DNA of 64,000 nt from Kineothrix sp. MB12-C1 (GTDB lineage Bacteria > Bacillota > Clostridia > Lachnospirales > Lachnospiraceae), in assembly GCF_030863805.1 (NCBI RefSeq), contig NZ_CP132957.1, positions 2,542,001-2,606,000 on the forward strand, given 5' to 3'. The notes under the pieces are model-generated. The model saw only the letters and a program-made list of their open reading frames with translations. It was not told where the DNA came from and did no database searches. The position numbers and the translations under genes were made by a program. This document shows positions 53,682-62,722 of this stretch, piece after piece. Position 1 is the first letter of the stretch. Each line of letters opens with the position of its first letter.

Positions 53682-54948
53682 CCTAATGAGTAATTGGGGT
53701 CTTAAAATGGGCTCTATCCTTTTCGCAGCCATATTATGGCTTCTTGTTACGAATATCAACGATCCAGCAACGGAACGTAAGTTTTCTAATATTCCTGTAG
53801 TCATTAAGAATGCGGAAGTGATTACCAGTCAGGGGAAGGTATATGAGGTGCTTGATAATACCGATGTGATCGATTCGGTTGTCGTAGTGGCGCCCAGATC
53901 TATTATCGATACGATTAGTGTGGATAATATTGTTGCAGTAGCCGATATGAATGAACTGACCAATGTGAATACAATTAGTATTAAGCTAGCCACGAATCGA
54001 TACAATGATAATCTGGACAGTATAAGAGGCAGTATTGAAAATGTAAAATTAAATATCGAGAATAAAGAAAGCGTATCTCTTGCCCTGAAGGCATCGGTAT
54101 CCGGGGAGGTTGAGGCGGGTTATATGATAGGGGATGTGACAACGGAGCAGAACTTGGTAAGAGTATCCGGCCCTGAGTCTGTCGTATCTTCTATAAATAA
54201 GGCAGAAGTCAACGTATCAGTAACCGGATTTACCAGCGATATTGGAACTGTTGAGGAAATCAAGCTTTATGATGCGGAAGGAACAGAAATATCTAAGAGT
54301 AAATTAAATCTTAATATTAATATGGTTCGTACCAACGTGGAAATACTTGCTACGAAACAGATTCCATTACACTTTATCTCATCAGGGGTGCCGGCGGAAG
54401 GTTATCGTGTGACCGGAGTGATAAGCAGCGACCCGGAGTCAGTATTACTTGCCGGTAAAGCGAGTCTTCTTAAGAATCTCTCAACTCTGGAGATTCCGGA
54501 TACGATTCTCGATGTTACAGGGCGGAGTGAGAATCTTATAACGACAGTAGATTTGAAGGAATATTTACCCGGAAATGTAGAGTGGGGAGATAAGACATTC
54601 AATGGAAGCGCCACAGTAACAGTATTCATTGAGCGTGAGATCGGAAGAAACTTTATTGTTCCCAAGGGAAGTATTGCTATTGAGAATTTACCGGAAGGAT
54701 ATGAGGCTACAGTGTCTACCTTTGAGGAAGACTTCCCCATTCAGGTAGTAGGGCTTGCTGCAGATATCAATGCAATTAATGCGGCAGATATTAGAGGAAG
54801 TGTGGATATTTCTACGCTATTAGAACGTGGGATTCTTGAAGAGGTGGCAGAAGGCCATTATGATGTGCCCTTGTCCTTTAATCTTCCGGAAAATGTAAGT
54901 TTACGTGAAAATATTACGGTAAGATTGACGATAGAGAAAGAAGAATAG
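53671..54948 (+). CDS. cdaR: CdaA regulatory protein CdaR (YbbR domains)
   Basis: 425 residues. N-terminal anchor (GLKMGSILFAAILWLLVTN), then four YbbR-type repeats (each with a VKLNI/VNVSV-like strand end) on the outer side of the membrane. Overlaps cdaA by 11 nt with AAGGGAAGGG. Binds CdaA and modulates c-di-AMP synthesis. Confidence 0.93.
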   Translation: MKNNLMSNWGLKMGSILFAAILWLLVTNINDPATERKFSNIPVVIKNAEVITSQGKVYEVLDNTDVIDSVVVVAPRSIIDTISVDNIVAVADMNELTNVNTISIKLATNRYNDNLDSIRGSIENVKLNIENKESVSLALKASVSGEVEAGYMIGDVTTEQNLVRVSGPESVVSSINKAEVNVSVTGFTSDIGTVEEIKLYDAEGTEISKSKLNLNINMVRTNVEILATKQIPLHFISSGVPAEGYRVTGVISSDPESVLLAGKASLLKNLSTLEIPDTILDVTGRSENLITTVDLKEYLPGNVEWGDKTFNGSATVTVFIEREIGRNFIVPKGSIAIENLPEGYEATVSTFEEDFPIQVVGLAADINAINAADIRGSVDISTLLERGILEEVAEGHYDVPLSFNLPENVSLRENITVRLTIEKEE

Positions 54949-54950
54949 CC

Positions 54951-54977
54951 GTAACAGTGAAGGTGCTGAACGGTTAC
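54951..54977 (+). repeat. Dispersed repeat, 27-nt B form
   Basis: GTAACAGTGAAG ... CTGAACGGTTAC, starting two nt after the cdaR stop and ending 30 nt before glmM. Confidence 0.75.
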
Positions 54978-55007
54978 GAATAGCCAAGACTTAACAGGAG
55001 GTTTTAC

Positions 55008-56357
55008 ATGGGCAGATTATTTGGTACAGATGGAGTAAGAGGAGTTGCAAATGAAGAATTGACGCCGTTCCTGGCAATGCAATTAGGGCAGGCAGGAGCG
55101 TATGTACTTACGAAAGAGAACGAACATAAACCGACGATTATGGTAGGTTGTGATACTCGTATGTCGGGAGATATGTTGTCTAACGCTCTGATGGCAGGAG
55201 CGTGTTCCGTGGGAGCGAACTGCGTCTATGTAGGAGTTCTTCCGACGCCTGCAATCGCATATCTTACGAGAAAATATAAGGTAGATGCAGGAGTTGTGAT
55301 TTCTGCCTCCCATAATCCTGTGGAATTCAACGGTATTAAATTTTTTGACGGCAATGGATATAAGCTATCCGATTCCCTAGAGGATGAAATCGAGCAGTTG
55401 ATTAAGAATGGGATGAAGGATGTGAAATTTCCCACCGGCAGCAGCGTAGGTAAGATTAAGTATCGTACAGATGCCAGGGAGGAATATATCAACCATTCCA
55501 TCAAGGCTGTCAATGTAGACTTCCGTGGTATAAAGATTGTGGCTGACTGCGCAGAAGGAGCGGCTTATTATACTTCGGTGGAAGCCTTGAAGGAGCTTGG
55601 CGGGGAAGTTGTGGCAATTCATAACAATCCTGACGGAACAAATATTAATGCGAATTGCGGCTCTACCCATATTGAGGAGCTGCAAGCAAGAGTAGTATAT
55701 GAGAAAGCGAATGTAGGTCTTGCTTTTGATGGAGATGCTGATCGATTAATGGCTGTAGATGAGTTGGGAAATATGTTGAATGGCGATCAGATTCTGGCTA
55801 TTATCGGAAATCATATGAAGGAAAAAGGCAAGCTGGCAAAAAAAATGATTGTGGCTACAGTTATGAGCAATCTTGGATTTTTCCTGATGGGAGAGAAAAA
55901 TAATATCAAGATAGAGCAGACGAAAGTGGGAGATCGTTATGTGCTGGAACGTATGAAGGAAGTGGGAGCTAATCTGGGAGGAGAGCAGTCGGGACATATT
56001 ATCTTTTTGGATGAAAACACGACAGGAGACGGGCTTCTTAGTGCAATTCATTTGTTGGAGGTTATGGTGGAGACTGGGAAACCATTATCCGAGTTATCTA
56101 AGATAATGGAAATGATGCCGCAGGCGCTGGTTAATGCCAAGGTACCCAATCACAAAAAAGAAAATTATATGGATTATCCGGAGGTTGCTGACGCGATTAC
56201 GAAGTTGGAGAAGACATTTGCCGGAGAAGGACGTGTACTTATCAGGCCGTCGGGAACGGAGCCTATGGTACGCGTTATGATAGAAGGAAAGGATAAAGCA
56301 CAGATTGATAAGGAAGCAAAAGCACTTGCTGAACTCATTCAAAACAGTATGCTTTAA
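55008..56357 (+). CDS. glmM: Phosphoglucosamine mutase
   Basis: 449 residues. Converts glucosamine-6-P to glucosamine-1-P for wall precursor synthesis. Catalytic Ser101 in VISASHNP, metal loop AFDGDADRLMAVD, sugar-binding GEQSGHIIF and phosphate-binding RPSGTEPMVRVMIEG. AGGAGG before ATG. Third member of the c-di-AMP operon; GlmM inhibits CdaA in other Firmicutes. Confidence 0.97.
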   Translation: MGRLFGTDGVRGVANEELTPFLAMQLGQAGAYVLTKENEHKPTIMVGCDTRMSGDMLSNALMAGACSVGANCVYVGVLPTPAIAYLTRKYKVDAGVVISASHNPVEFNGIKFFDGNGYKLSDSLEDEIEQLIKNGMKDVKFPTGSSVGKIKYRTDAREEYINHSIKAVNVDFRGIKIVADCAEGAAYYTSVEALKELGGEVVAIHNNPDGTNINANCGSTHIEELQARVVYEKANVGLAFDGDADRLMAVDELGNMLNGDQILAIIGNHMKEKGKLAKKMIVATVMSNLGFFLMGEKNNIKIEQTKVGDRYVLERMKEVGANLGGEQSGHIIFLDENTTGDGLLSAIHLLEVMVETGKPLSELSKIMEMMPQALVNAKVPNHKKENYMDYPEVADAITKLEKTFAGEGRVLIRPSGTEPMVRVMIEGKDKAQIDKEAKALAELIQNSML

Positions 56358-56371
56358 CCGTGTGCCCTTAC

Positions 56372-56391
56372 GTTACAATTCAGCCATCAAC
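56372..56391 (+). repeat. Partial dispersed repeat
   Basis: GTTACAATTCAGCCATCAAC matches 18 of 20 positions of the left end of the 141-nt element at 30884. The right end is not found; AGCCAAGAAGG follows. Starts 14 nt after glmM. Confidence 0.55.
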
Positions 56392-56475
56392 GTCCTTGGA
56401 AAAGCCAAGAAGGCACTTGAGAAGTAAGGGAAAAGATGGTATAGTAAATATGTGGAACGTATGCCATTCATTAAA

Positions 56476-56521
56476 AGCAATGCTATTTGATTATCATGCA
56501 ATATCATAGCAATGCTATAAT
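56476..56521 (+). promoter_or_regulatory. Repeated inverted sites at the HPr promoter
   Basis: AGCAATGCTAT at 56476-56486 and again within ATAGC-AAT-GCTAT at 56506-56518; the second overlaps a TATAAT (56516-56521). Centres are 32 bp apart, about three helical turns. No good -35 box is seen at 17 bp. Confidence 0.5.
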
Positions 56522-56546
56522 AGCATATGAAATTGGAGGAGAAAAT

Positions 56547-56810
56547 ATGGTAAGCCAAAAGGTAGTTATTAAGAATCCGACAGGGCTACATCTAAGACCG
56601 GCAGGTATCCTATGTAAAGAGGCGATGCAGTTTAAATCGTTAATTACATTTTCATTTCGTGAGAATACAGCAAATGCGAAGAGTGTACTCAGCGTATTGG
56701 GCGCATGTGTAAAGTGTGGTGACGAAATAGAGTTTGTCTGTGAGGGCGAAGATGAAGAGATTGCATTAAAAGCTTTAGTTCAGGCGATTGAAAGCGGTCT
56801 CGGAGAATAA
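56547..56810 (+). CDS. HPr family phosphocarrier protein
   Basis: 87 residues. Active His15 with Arg17 in NPTGLHLRPAG and regulatory Ser46 in NAKSVLSVLG, the HPr kinase site used for catabolite repression. General PTS phosphodonor; would serve the PTS at 21-23 kb and its PRD activator. Start ATG 56547 with GGAGGAG; own terminator. Confidence 0.92.
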   Translation: MVSQKVVIKNPTGLHLRPAGILCKEAMQFKSLITFSFRENTANAKSVLSVLGACVKCGDEIEFVCEGEDEEIALKALVQAIESGLGE

Positions 56811-56829
56811 TCTACATAATCAGGTAATC

Positions 56830-56855
56830 AGCCGACTCTCGGAGTCGGCTTTTAT
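56830..56855 (+). terminator. Terminator of the HPr gene
   Basis: AGCCGACTC-TCG-GAGTCGGCT perfect 9-bp stem followed by TTTTAT. Confidence 0.9.
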
Positions 56856-56915
56856 GTTATTCATAGATGAATATATGTAAAACAATACAGATGGAAAGAA
56901 GCGGGAGGAATCATT

Positions 56916-58607
56916 ATGTTAAATTATACAAGATATGAACGTAATCCGGTAATGGATTATCCGGGAAGAAAATGGCCGAATAAAGAAGTGGAAAAGGCTC
57001 CCATCTGGTGCAGTGTGGATTTGAGGGATGGGAATCAGGCATTAATTGACCCTATGGTGGTAGAAGAGAAGATTGAGATGTTCCAGTATTTGATTAAGCT
57101 GGGATTTCGGGATATAGAGATTGGATTTCCGGCAGCGAGCCAGATAGAATATGATTTTCTTCGTCAACTGGTAGATCGTAAGATGATTCCTGACGATGTA
57201 AGAGTGCAGGTATTAACACAGTGTAGAGAAGAATTAATTGATAGAACCTTCCAAGCGATTGAGGGCTGTAAGCAAGTGATCGTACATATTTATAATTCCA
57301 CTTCTAGCTTGCAAAGAGATGTGGTATTTGGTATGGACCGTGAGGAAATTATAAACATTGCGGTACAGGGAACGAAGTGGGTAAAGGAGCGGGCTGCACA
57401 TTTTCCGGGAAAGATTATTTTAGAATACTCTCCGGAAAGCTTCACCGGTACTGAGCTTGATTTTGCCCTGGATATTTGTACGGCAGTACAGGAGACATGG
57501 GGAGCAACGAAGGAAGAGCCTATTATTATCAATTTGCCCTCAACCGTAGAAATGACAACGCCTAACGTCTATGCGGATCAGATAGAATGGATGAATGAGA
57601 ACTTTAAAAATAGAGAGAGTATTATTCTAAGCGTACATCCTCATAATGACAGAGGAACAGGAGTGGCCAGCACTGAACTCGCTCTTTTGGCAGGAGCAGA
57701 GCGCGTAGAGGGAACTCTTTTCGGAAATGGAGAGAGAACGGGAAACGTAGATGTGCTTAATGTGGCTTACAATATGTTTTCTCAAGGAATCGATCCGAAG
57801 CTGCATATAGAGAGAATTAATGAAAGTATAGAAATCTATGAGAGATGCTGTAAAATCCCTGTGCATCCCAGGCATCCTTATGCAGGAAAGTTAGTATTTA
57901 CAGCCTTTTCCGGTTCGCATCAAGATGCGATTAACAAAGGTGTGAAGGCTATGAAGGAAAGGGAAAGCAAGATTTGGAAGGTACCCTATCTGCCTATCGA
58001 CCCGGCGGATATCGGAAGAGAATACGAACCGATCGTAAGAATTAATTCCCAGTCCGGTAAGGGCGGTGTAGCTTTTATTATGGATACTTATTTTGGATTC
58101 AAGCTTCCTAAGGGAATGCATAAGGAATTCGCTAACGCTATTCAACATATATCGGAGAAGCAAGGAGAAGTATCTCCTGATCAGATCATGGAGAAGTTCA
58201 GAGAAGAGTACTTGGAGCAAAAGGAACCGATTCACTTCAGAAAGCTGAAGGTGGACGATTTAAGCGAAGAGACCACATCACGATTCGATACGAAGGTTAC
58301 GGTTACTTACACTGATTACGGTGTGGAGAAAGTCTTCGAAGCAGTGGGCAACGGACCTATCGATGCGGTGAAACGCGGACTTCAAGAGGTGCTCGGAGAA
58401 GAAATGAAGATACTCGATTACGAAGAGCACGCATTGCAGAGCGGTTCCAGCTCTCAGGCAGCAGCTTATATTCACCTGCTGGATGTGGATTGGGGAAAAG
58501 TTACTTATGGCGTCGGCGTAAGTTCCAATATTACAAGAGCCTCCGTAAGAGCTATTTTCTCAGCAATAAACCGCCTTGGAATCGGCAGAAAAAATAGAGA
58601 GAATTAA
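56916..58607 (+). CDS. leuA: 2-isopropylmalate synthase
   Basis: 563 residues, the long LeuA type. First step of leucine synthesis: acetyl-CoA plus 2-ketoisovalerate. CSVDLRDGNQALIDPM start motif, metal-binding HPHNDRGTG and GNGERTGNVD, then the C-terminal allosteric LeuA_dimer domain (about 430-555). GGGAGGA upstream. No T-box or other leader is seen in the 60 nt before it; the other leucine genes are not in the window. Confidence 0.95.
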   Translation: MLNYTRYERNPVMDYPGRKWPNKEVEKAPIWCSVDLRDGNQALIDPMVVEEKIEMFQYLIKLGFRDIEIGFPAASQIEYDFLRQLVDRKMIPDDVRVQVLTQCREELIDRTFQAIEGCKQVIVHIYNSTSSLQRDVVFGMDREEIINIAVQGTKWVKERAAHFPGKIILEYSPESFTGTELDFALDICTAVQETWGATKEEPIIINLPSTVEMTTPNVYADQIEWMNENFKNRESIILSVHPHNDRGTGVASTELALLAGAERVEGTLFGNGERTGNVDVLNVAYNMFSQGIDPKLHIERINESIEIYERCCKIPVHPRHPYAGKLVFTAFSGSHQDAINKGVKAMKERESKIWKVPYLPIDPADIGREYEPIVRINSQSGKGGVAFIMDTYFGFKLPKGMHKEFANAIQHISEKQGEVSPDQIMEKFREEYLEQKEPIHFRKLKVDDLSEETTSRFDTKVTVTYTDYGVEKVFEAVGNGPIDAVKRGLQEVLGEEMKILDYEEHALQSGSSSQAAAYIHLLDVDWGKVTYGVGVSSNITRASVRAIFSAINRLGIGRKNREN

Positions 58608-58623
58608 AAAGAAGCTACTTAGT

Positions 58624-59046
58624 TTAAAAAAAGGATTTATACTTGTAGTCTTTCCAGTCTGGAAGCGGTTGATTTGCTTCCAGACTTTTTTTAATATCCC
58701 CATAATAATGTAATTTTCTAAGTATATGAGCATAATCGCTCTGCAACTGGTTGATTTGCTCGACGGTATATTCTTTCTGAGCATTTAAAAGGGATATAAT
58801 ATCATCAATATGTTCTTGTTCCGCAGATTCATAAATGAAAAAACTCTTTAACTGTGCGATTGTCATTCCCGTATTCTTAAAACAGCATATCGTTTTAAGG
58901 CGGTTAACATGAGCATCGGTGAAAATTCTCTGTCCGGAAGAAGTTCTCGCAATGTTTGTGAGAATACCGATTTCTTCATAATACCTCAAAGTTGATGACG
59001 GCAAGTGAAATATCTCAGATATTTCCCGAATACCATACTCTGCCAT
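58624..59046 (-). CDS. MerR family transcriptional regulator
   Basis: 140 residues. N-terminal MerR winged helix (YGIREISEIFHLPSSTLRYYEEIGIL...RTSSGQRIFTDAHVNRLKTI), helical dimer region and no Cys-rich metal site. Transcribed divergently from the aldo/keto reductase and probably controls it through the palindrome at 59148. Ends 16 nt from leuA (convergent). Confidence 0.9.
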   Translation of the reverse strand: MAEYGIREISEIFHLPSSTLRYYEEIGILTNIARTSSGQRIFTDAHVNRLKTICCFKNTGMTIAQLKSFFIYESAEQEHIDDIISLLNAQKEYTVEQINQLQSDYAHILRKLHYYGDIKKSLEANQPLPDWKDYKYKSFF

Positions 59047-59143
59047 TTTATTTTCCTCCCTGCCGAATCTTTATTGGATAACTTCAAATAACTTCAAATT
59101 ATTCACTCAATTTATTCGTTTTACAAAAACATTTCAAAAAATA

Positions 59144-59174
59144 TTGACTTCAAGTATACTTGAAGGGATAGACT
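59144..59174 (+). promoter_or_regulatory. MerR-type promoter with palindromic operator
   Basis: TTGACT and TAGACT separated by 19 bp, with the perfect 18-bp palindrome CTTCAAGTATACTTGAAG (59148-59165) in the spacer. The over-long spacer with a central dyad is the hallmark of MerR-activated promoters. Two further CTTCAAAT half-sites lie at about 59083-59100. Confidence 0.85.
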
Positions 59175-59206
59175 ATGTAAAGTAAAAAGAATTAGGAGGG
59201 AATATA

Positions 59207-60202
59207 ATGTATAATGCATCATCGACACGTTACCAATCCATGAGCTATTTCCGTTGTGGTAACAGCGGATTGCTGCTCCCGGCCATTTCTCTGGGATTTT
59301 GGCATAATTTCGGAGATACAGCTTCCTATGATAATATGAAGCAGCTCTGCTTTACAGCGTTTGATCATGGGATCACTCACTTTGATTTGGCAAATAATTA
59401 TGGACCGGCTCCGGGTAGTGCGGAAAAAAACTTAGGTCGTATTCTTAAAGAGAATTTTGCGGTTTACCGCGATGAATTAATTGTCAGTACAAAAGCCGGT
59501 TATGAAATGTGGGATGGACCTTATGGTAATTGGGGAAGCCGGAAATATATTGTCGCAAGTCTTGATCAGAGTTTACAGCGCATGGGATTAGAATATGTAG
59601 ATATTTTCTATCATCATAGAATGGATCCTAATACGCCGTTGGAAGAAACTATGGGAGCGTTAGCGCAGGTTGTAGCAAGTGGTAAGGCATTGTATGTGGG
59701 ACTTTCCAATTATGATGGTGCAACTTTGAAAAGTGCTGCATCAATCTTAAAGGATTTACATTGCCCCTTTATCATTAACCAAAATCGTTATTCTATTTTT
59801 GACAGAACTATTGAACAAAATGGATTGAAAAAGTCTTCAGAAAAACTAAATAAGGGAATTATTGCATTTAGCCCCTTAGAGCAGGGGATGTTAACGAATC
59901 GATACTTACATGGGATTCCGGAAGATAGTAGGATAAAGACAGACGGACGGTTTTTGAGCGAATCGTCCTTGACAGAAGAGCGCCTGACCAAAATAAGCAA
60001 GCTCAATGAAATTGCGTCCAAGCGTGGGCAAACTTTGGCAGAGATGGCTTTAAGTTGGATACTCCGCGATGGTATCGTAACAAGTATCTTAATTGGTGCA
60101 TCTAAACCGTCACAAATTATTGATAATATTGGAGCATTGGGAAATACGGTATTTACAAAAGAAGAGTTGGATGAGATTGACAGCCTTTCTGTAGAAAATT
60201 AA
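59207..60202 (+). CDS. Aldo/keto reductase (YghZ-type)
   Basis: 331 residues. (beta/alpha)8 barrel with catalytic tetrad residues visible: Asp and Tyr in HFDLANNYGPAPGSAE, Lys in IVSTKAGYEMWDG, His in DIFYHHRMD; NADPH-binding ILIGASKPSQIIDN near the end. Close to the E. coli YghZ group, which reduces L-glyceraldehyde-3-phosphate and methylglyoxal; substrate here unknown. AGGAGGG ribosome site. Induced via MerR, probably by reactive aldehydes or a similar stress. Confidence 0.9.
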   Translation: MYNASSTRYQSMSYFRCGNSGLLLPAISLGFWHNFGDTASYDNMKQLCFTAFDHGITHFDLANNYGPAPGSAEKNLGRILKENFAVYRDELIVSTKAGYEMWDGPYGNWGSRKYIVASLDQSLQRMGLEYVDIFYHHRMDPNTPLEETMGALAQVVASGKALYVGLSNYDGATLKSAASILKDLHCPFIINQNRYSIFDRTIEQNGLKKSSEKLNKGIIAFSPLEQGMLTNRYLHGIPEDSRIKTDGRFLSESSLTEERLTKISKLNEIASKRGQTLAEMALSWILRDGIVTSILIGASKPSQIIDNIGALGNTVFTKEELDEIDSLSVEN

Positions 60203-60257
60203 TAGGATTCATCAGTGTCTTCTGACTATTTATTGCAACACCGTGTTCCTATAATAT

Positions 60258-60317
60258 GAAAGAGGGTGTCGCAAAATCACCAAAATAGAGTGATGATGCG
60301 ATGCCCTCTTTCTTTTT
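60258..60317 (+). terminator. Terminator between convergent genes
   Basis: GAAAGAGGG-TG-TCGCA paired with TGCGA-TG-CCCTCTTTC, followed by TTTTTAA; the other strand has an A/T-rich tail as well. Confidence 0.85.
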
Positions 60318-60340
60318 AATCACTTATTAATTTCATATCT

Positions 60341-61519
60341 TTATTTTGCGGATGACTTTAAAGAAGTTCCGTCCACATCGAAAGAATCTCCTTCTTCCAC
60401 GATGCAGATCATGGTTTTACCTGTATTGATTTCGATTTCGTTTCCGTTATCGTCGTAATACTTGGTAGGTTCATAATCTGCAGTTTTCTTCCATGTTACA
60501 TGGATGCCTTTTCCGTTGGTGAAGTAATAACCGTCTCTGGTAGTATCATGTACCTGGAAAGCGAGATAACCTTTCTGGTCTCTCACCTCGTGATAGGTGA
60601 ACTGTACTAATACATTCTTGAACGACAACTGCTGTTCATCATTAGCAGCATCTACATCCGGCTTATCGTACATATAACGATAATATAAACCGTCTTCTTC
60701 GTTATAGGTAAAAGATGTTTTAGTAACAGGGTAAGCCGGCCTCATATCGATTTTCTTTGCAACGATGGAATCGCTGTATGCTTCCAAAGTATTCGGTGAC
60801 TTAGAAGAAGCAAAAGTAAAGTGGTCTGCTTTATAGTAACCGTTGCGGTATGTTTTGGAATATCCGAACTTGTCGATACCTTTAGCAATTCCCTCTGCGC
60901 TTGCATATGCATTTTGAGGCGCTTTTTTATCGGTAGAGCGGTAGAATGCTCCCTCGAATAAAGCATCCGTTCTTTTATCCCCATAGGAAGAACCTGTAAT
61001 ATGATCGGTATCCGCTTTTTCTACGATATCGTTAATGTAATAGGGACCGCCGAAATGAAGATAAATGGAATCCCACTCGAAAGACCAATATACGAAATAG
61101 TCGCGGCAGCTTCTTACGTTACCGATACGATCCAGTTTCTGCCAATCCTTGATTACAGCCATACTTCTTGTAATGCTTCCCTCTACCGGACATTCATAAA
61201 GAATATCTGCTTTGGAAAGATTATAATGAGGTAATGCTGCGGAGTCGTTAGGAACCATAATGGAAATAGGACGTATGTCCTCTAAATCGCCGTCAATCCA
61301 TTCATTTGTGAGGGTGCTTCTCACCATACCCTCTTCGGGCGGCACATCGTCATCGACAGATGTTTCTTCAGTGGTAGTCGCCCCGCCCTGTCCAAGATCA
61401 GGCTGAGGTTCAATCACCTGTGCAACGACAGGCTCTTCAACTTCTTCTTTCTTTCCACAACCGGTTAATAGCAATGTGGAGGATAAAGCGATAAGAAGAA
61501 GGACTTGTAATCGTTTCAT
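60341..61519 (-). CDS. DUF3048 domain lipoprotein (YerB-like)
   Basis: 392 residues from ATG 61519 (GAGG nine bases upstream); the frame is open to 61618 without a signal. Lipoprotein signal MKRLQVLLLIALSSTLLLTGC, acidic linker (about 24-60), then two DUF3048 regions (RPISIMVPNDSAALPHYNLSKADILYECPVEG; KNVLVQFTYHEV). Anchored on the outer membrane face. Function unknown; the family occurs in Bacillus as YerB. Confidence 0.88.
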   Translation of the reverse strand: MKRLQVLLLIALSSTLLLTGCGKKEEVEEPVVAQVIEPQPDLGQGGATTTEETSVDDDVPPEEGMVRSTLTNEWIDGDLEDIRPISIMVPNDSAALPHYNLSKADILYECPVEGSITRSMAVIKDWQKLDRIGNVRSCRDYFVYWSFEWDSIYLHFGGPYYINDIVEKADTDHITGSSYGDKRTDALFEGAFYRSTDKKAPQNAYASAEGIAKGIDKFGYSKTYRNGYYKADHFTFASSKSPNTLEAYSDSIVAKKIDMRPAYPVTKTSFTYNEEDGLYYRYMYDKPDVDAANDEQQLSFKNVLVQFTYHEVRDQKGYLAFQVHDTTRDGYYFTNGKGIHVTWKKTADYEPTKYYDDNGNEIEINTGKTMICIVEEGDSFDVDGTSLKSSAK

Positions 61520-61716
61520 AATATAATCCTCGCTTTCAATAAATAAAATGGGCTTCATATGGGTAAAAAATGTGTAAAAACCCTTATTAAAAGCACCACA
61601 AGGCAAATTATAGCACATAATATTGGTGTAGTCACTAGAAAGAGCTGAAAAATATGCATAAAAATCTTAAGAATTTATTACAGAAATAGTTACAGAATTA
61701 TTACAGGAAAGTTTGC

Positions 61717-61745
61717 TTGCATATTTAGATAGTGGGTTGTATTAT
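61717..61745 (+). promoter_or_regulatory. Promoter of rfbD
   Basis: TTGCAT, 17-bp spacer, TATTAT, about 70 nt before the rfbD start. Confidence 0.65.
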
Positions 61746-61813
61746 GGTAATAATCTGGTTTATCATATAGATATGATATGAAACGCAACAGGAAAGGAGA
61801 ATTACTATAAATT

Positions 61814-62677
61814 ATGAAAAAAGTAATCGTAACAGGAAGTAACGGACAATTAGGAATTGCCATTAATAAACAATATAGAGGAACTGCAGATATCGAACTT
61901 ATCAATACGGATGTGGCGGAGTTGGATATTACAAATATCGATAAAGTAATGGAGATGGTACGGGAAGTAAAGCCTTATGCTATTATTAATTGTGCGGCTT
62001 ATACGAATGTGAATGCTTGTGAAACGGATGTTGACAATGCATATAAAATTAATGCGATCGGCCCCCGTAACTTAAGCATTGCAGCAACCCAAGTAGGGGC
62101 AAAGCTCGTTCAGGTTTCCACAGATTATGTATTATCGGGAGATGGGAACAGACCTTATACGGAGTTTGATCCGACCGGTCCTAAAGGAGTTTATGGTACT
62201 TCGAAGTTGGCTGGGGAGAACTTTGTAAAGGAATTTGCGAAAGATTATTTTATTATTCGTACTGCGTGGCTGTATGGAGAAGGTAAGAATTTTGTTAAGA
62301 CTATGTTACATTTATCGGAAAAGATGGACAGGATAACGGTAGTCAACGACCAGTTTGGAACTCCTACGAGTGCGGAAGAACTGGCAAAAGCTATTCATTA
62401 CTTGCTTCCCACTGAGAATTACGGTCTGTTTCACGGTACCTGCGAAGGTTCTTGTCATTGGGCGGAATTTGCAAAAGAGATATTTAGGCTGGGCGGTAAG
62501 AACACAGTGGTGGAAGAAGTGACAACGGCACAATACGAGGCATCCAATCCTGCCTCAGCACCCAGACCGGCATATTCTATTCTGGATAATTACATGCTTA
62601 AGCTGACGACTGATTTTCAGTTTGCTGAATGGCACGATGCTATCGAAAAATATATGGGAAGCCTTTCCTCACTTTAA
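61814..62677 (+). CDS. rfbD: dTDP-4-dehydrorhamnose reductase
   Basis: 287 residues, SDR fold. Last step of dTDP-L-rhamnose synthesis. VTGSNGQLGIAI nucleotide-binding start, AYTNVNACETD, STDYVLSGD and YGTSKLAGE (YxxxK). Other rfb genes are absent here, so it is a detached member of the pathway. Confidence 0.93.
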   Translation: MKKVIVTGSNGQLGIAINKQYRGTADIELINTDVAELDITNIDKVMEMVREVKPYAIINCAAYTNVNACETDVDNAYKINAIGPRNLSIAATQVGAKLVQVSTDYVLSGDGNRPYTEFDPTGPKGVYGTSKLAGENFVKEFAKDYFIIRTAWLYGEGKNFVKTMLHLSEKMDRITVVNDQFGTPTSAEELAKAIHYLLPTENYGLFHGTCEGSCHWAEFAKEIFRLGGKNTVVEEVTTAQYEASNPASAPRPAYSILDNYMLKLTTDFQFAEWHDAIEKYMGSLSSL

Positions 62678-62722
62678 AGAATGGATATAAATAGAGAGGG
62701 ATGGGGAAGTAAGGAAGAAAAG

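Noticed and set aside
1409-56391. CRISPR array
   Set aside because: The repeats are dispersed in both orientations with no regular spacers and no cas genes.
56820-56915. T-box leader for leuA
   Set aside because: The gap is under 100 nt, mostly the HPr terminator; no T-box core or leucine specifier stem.
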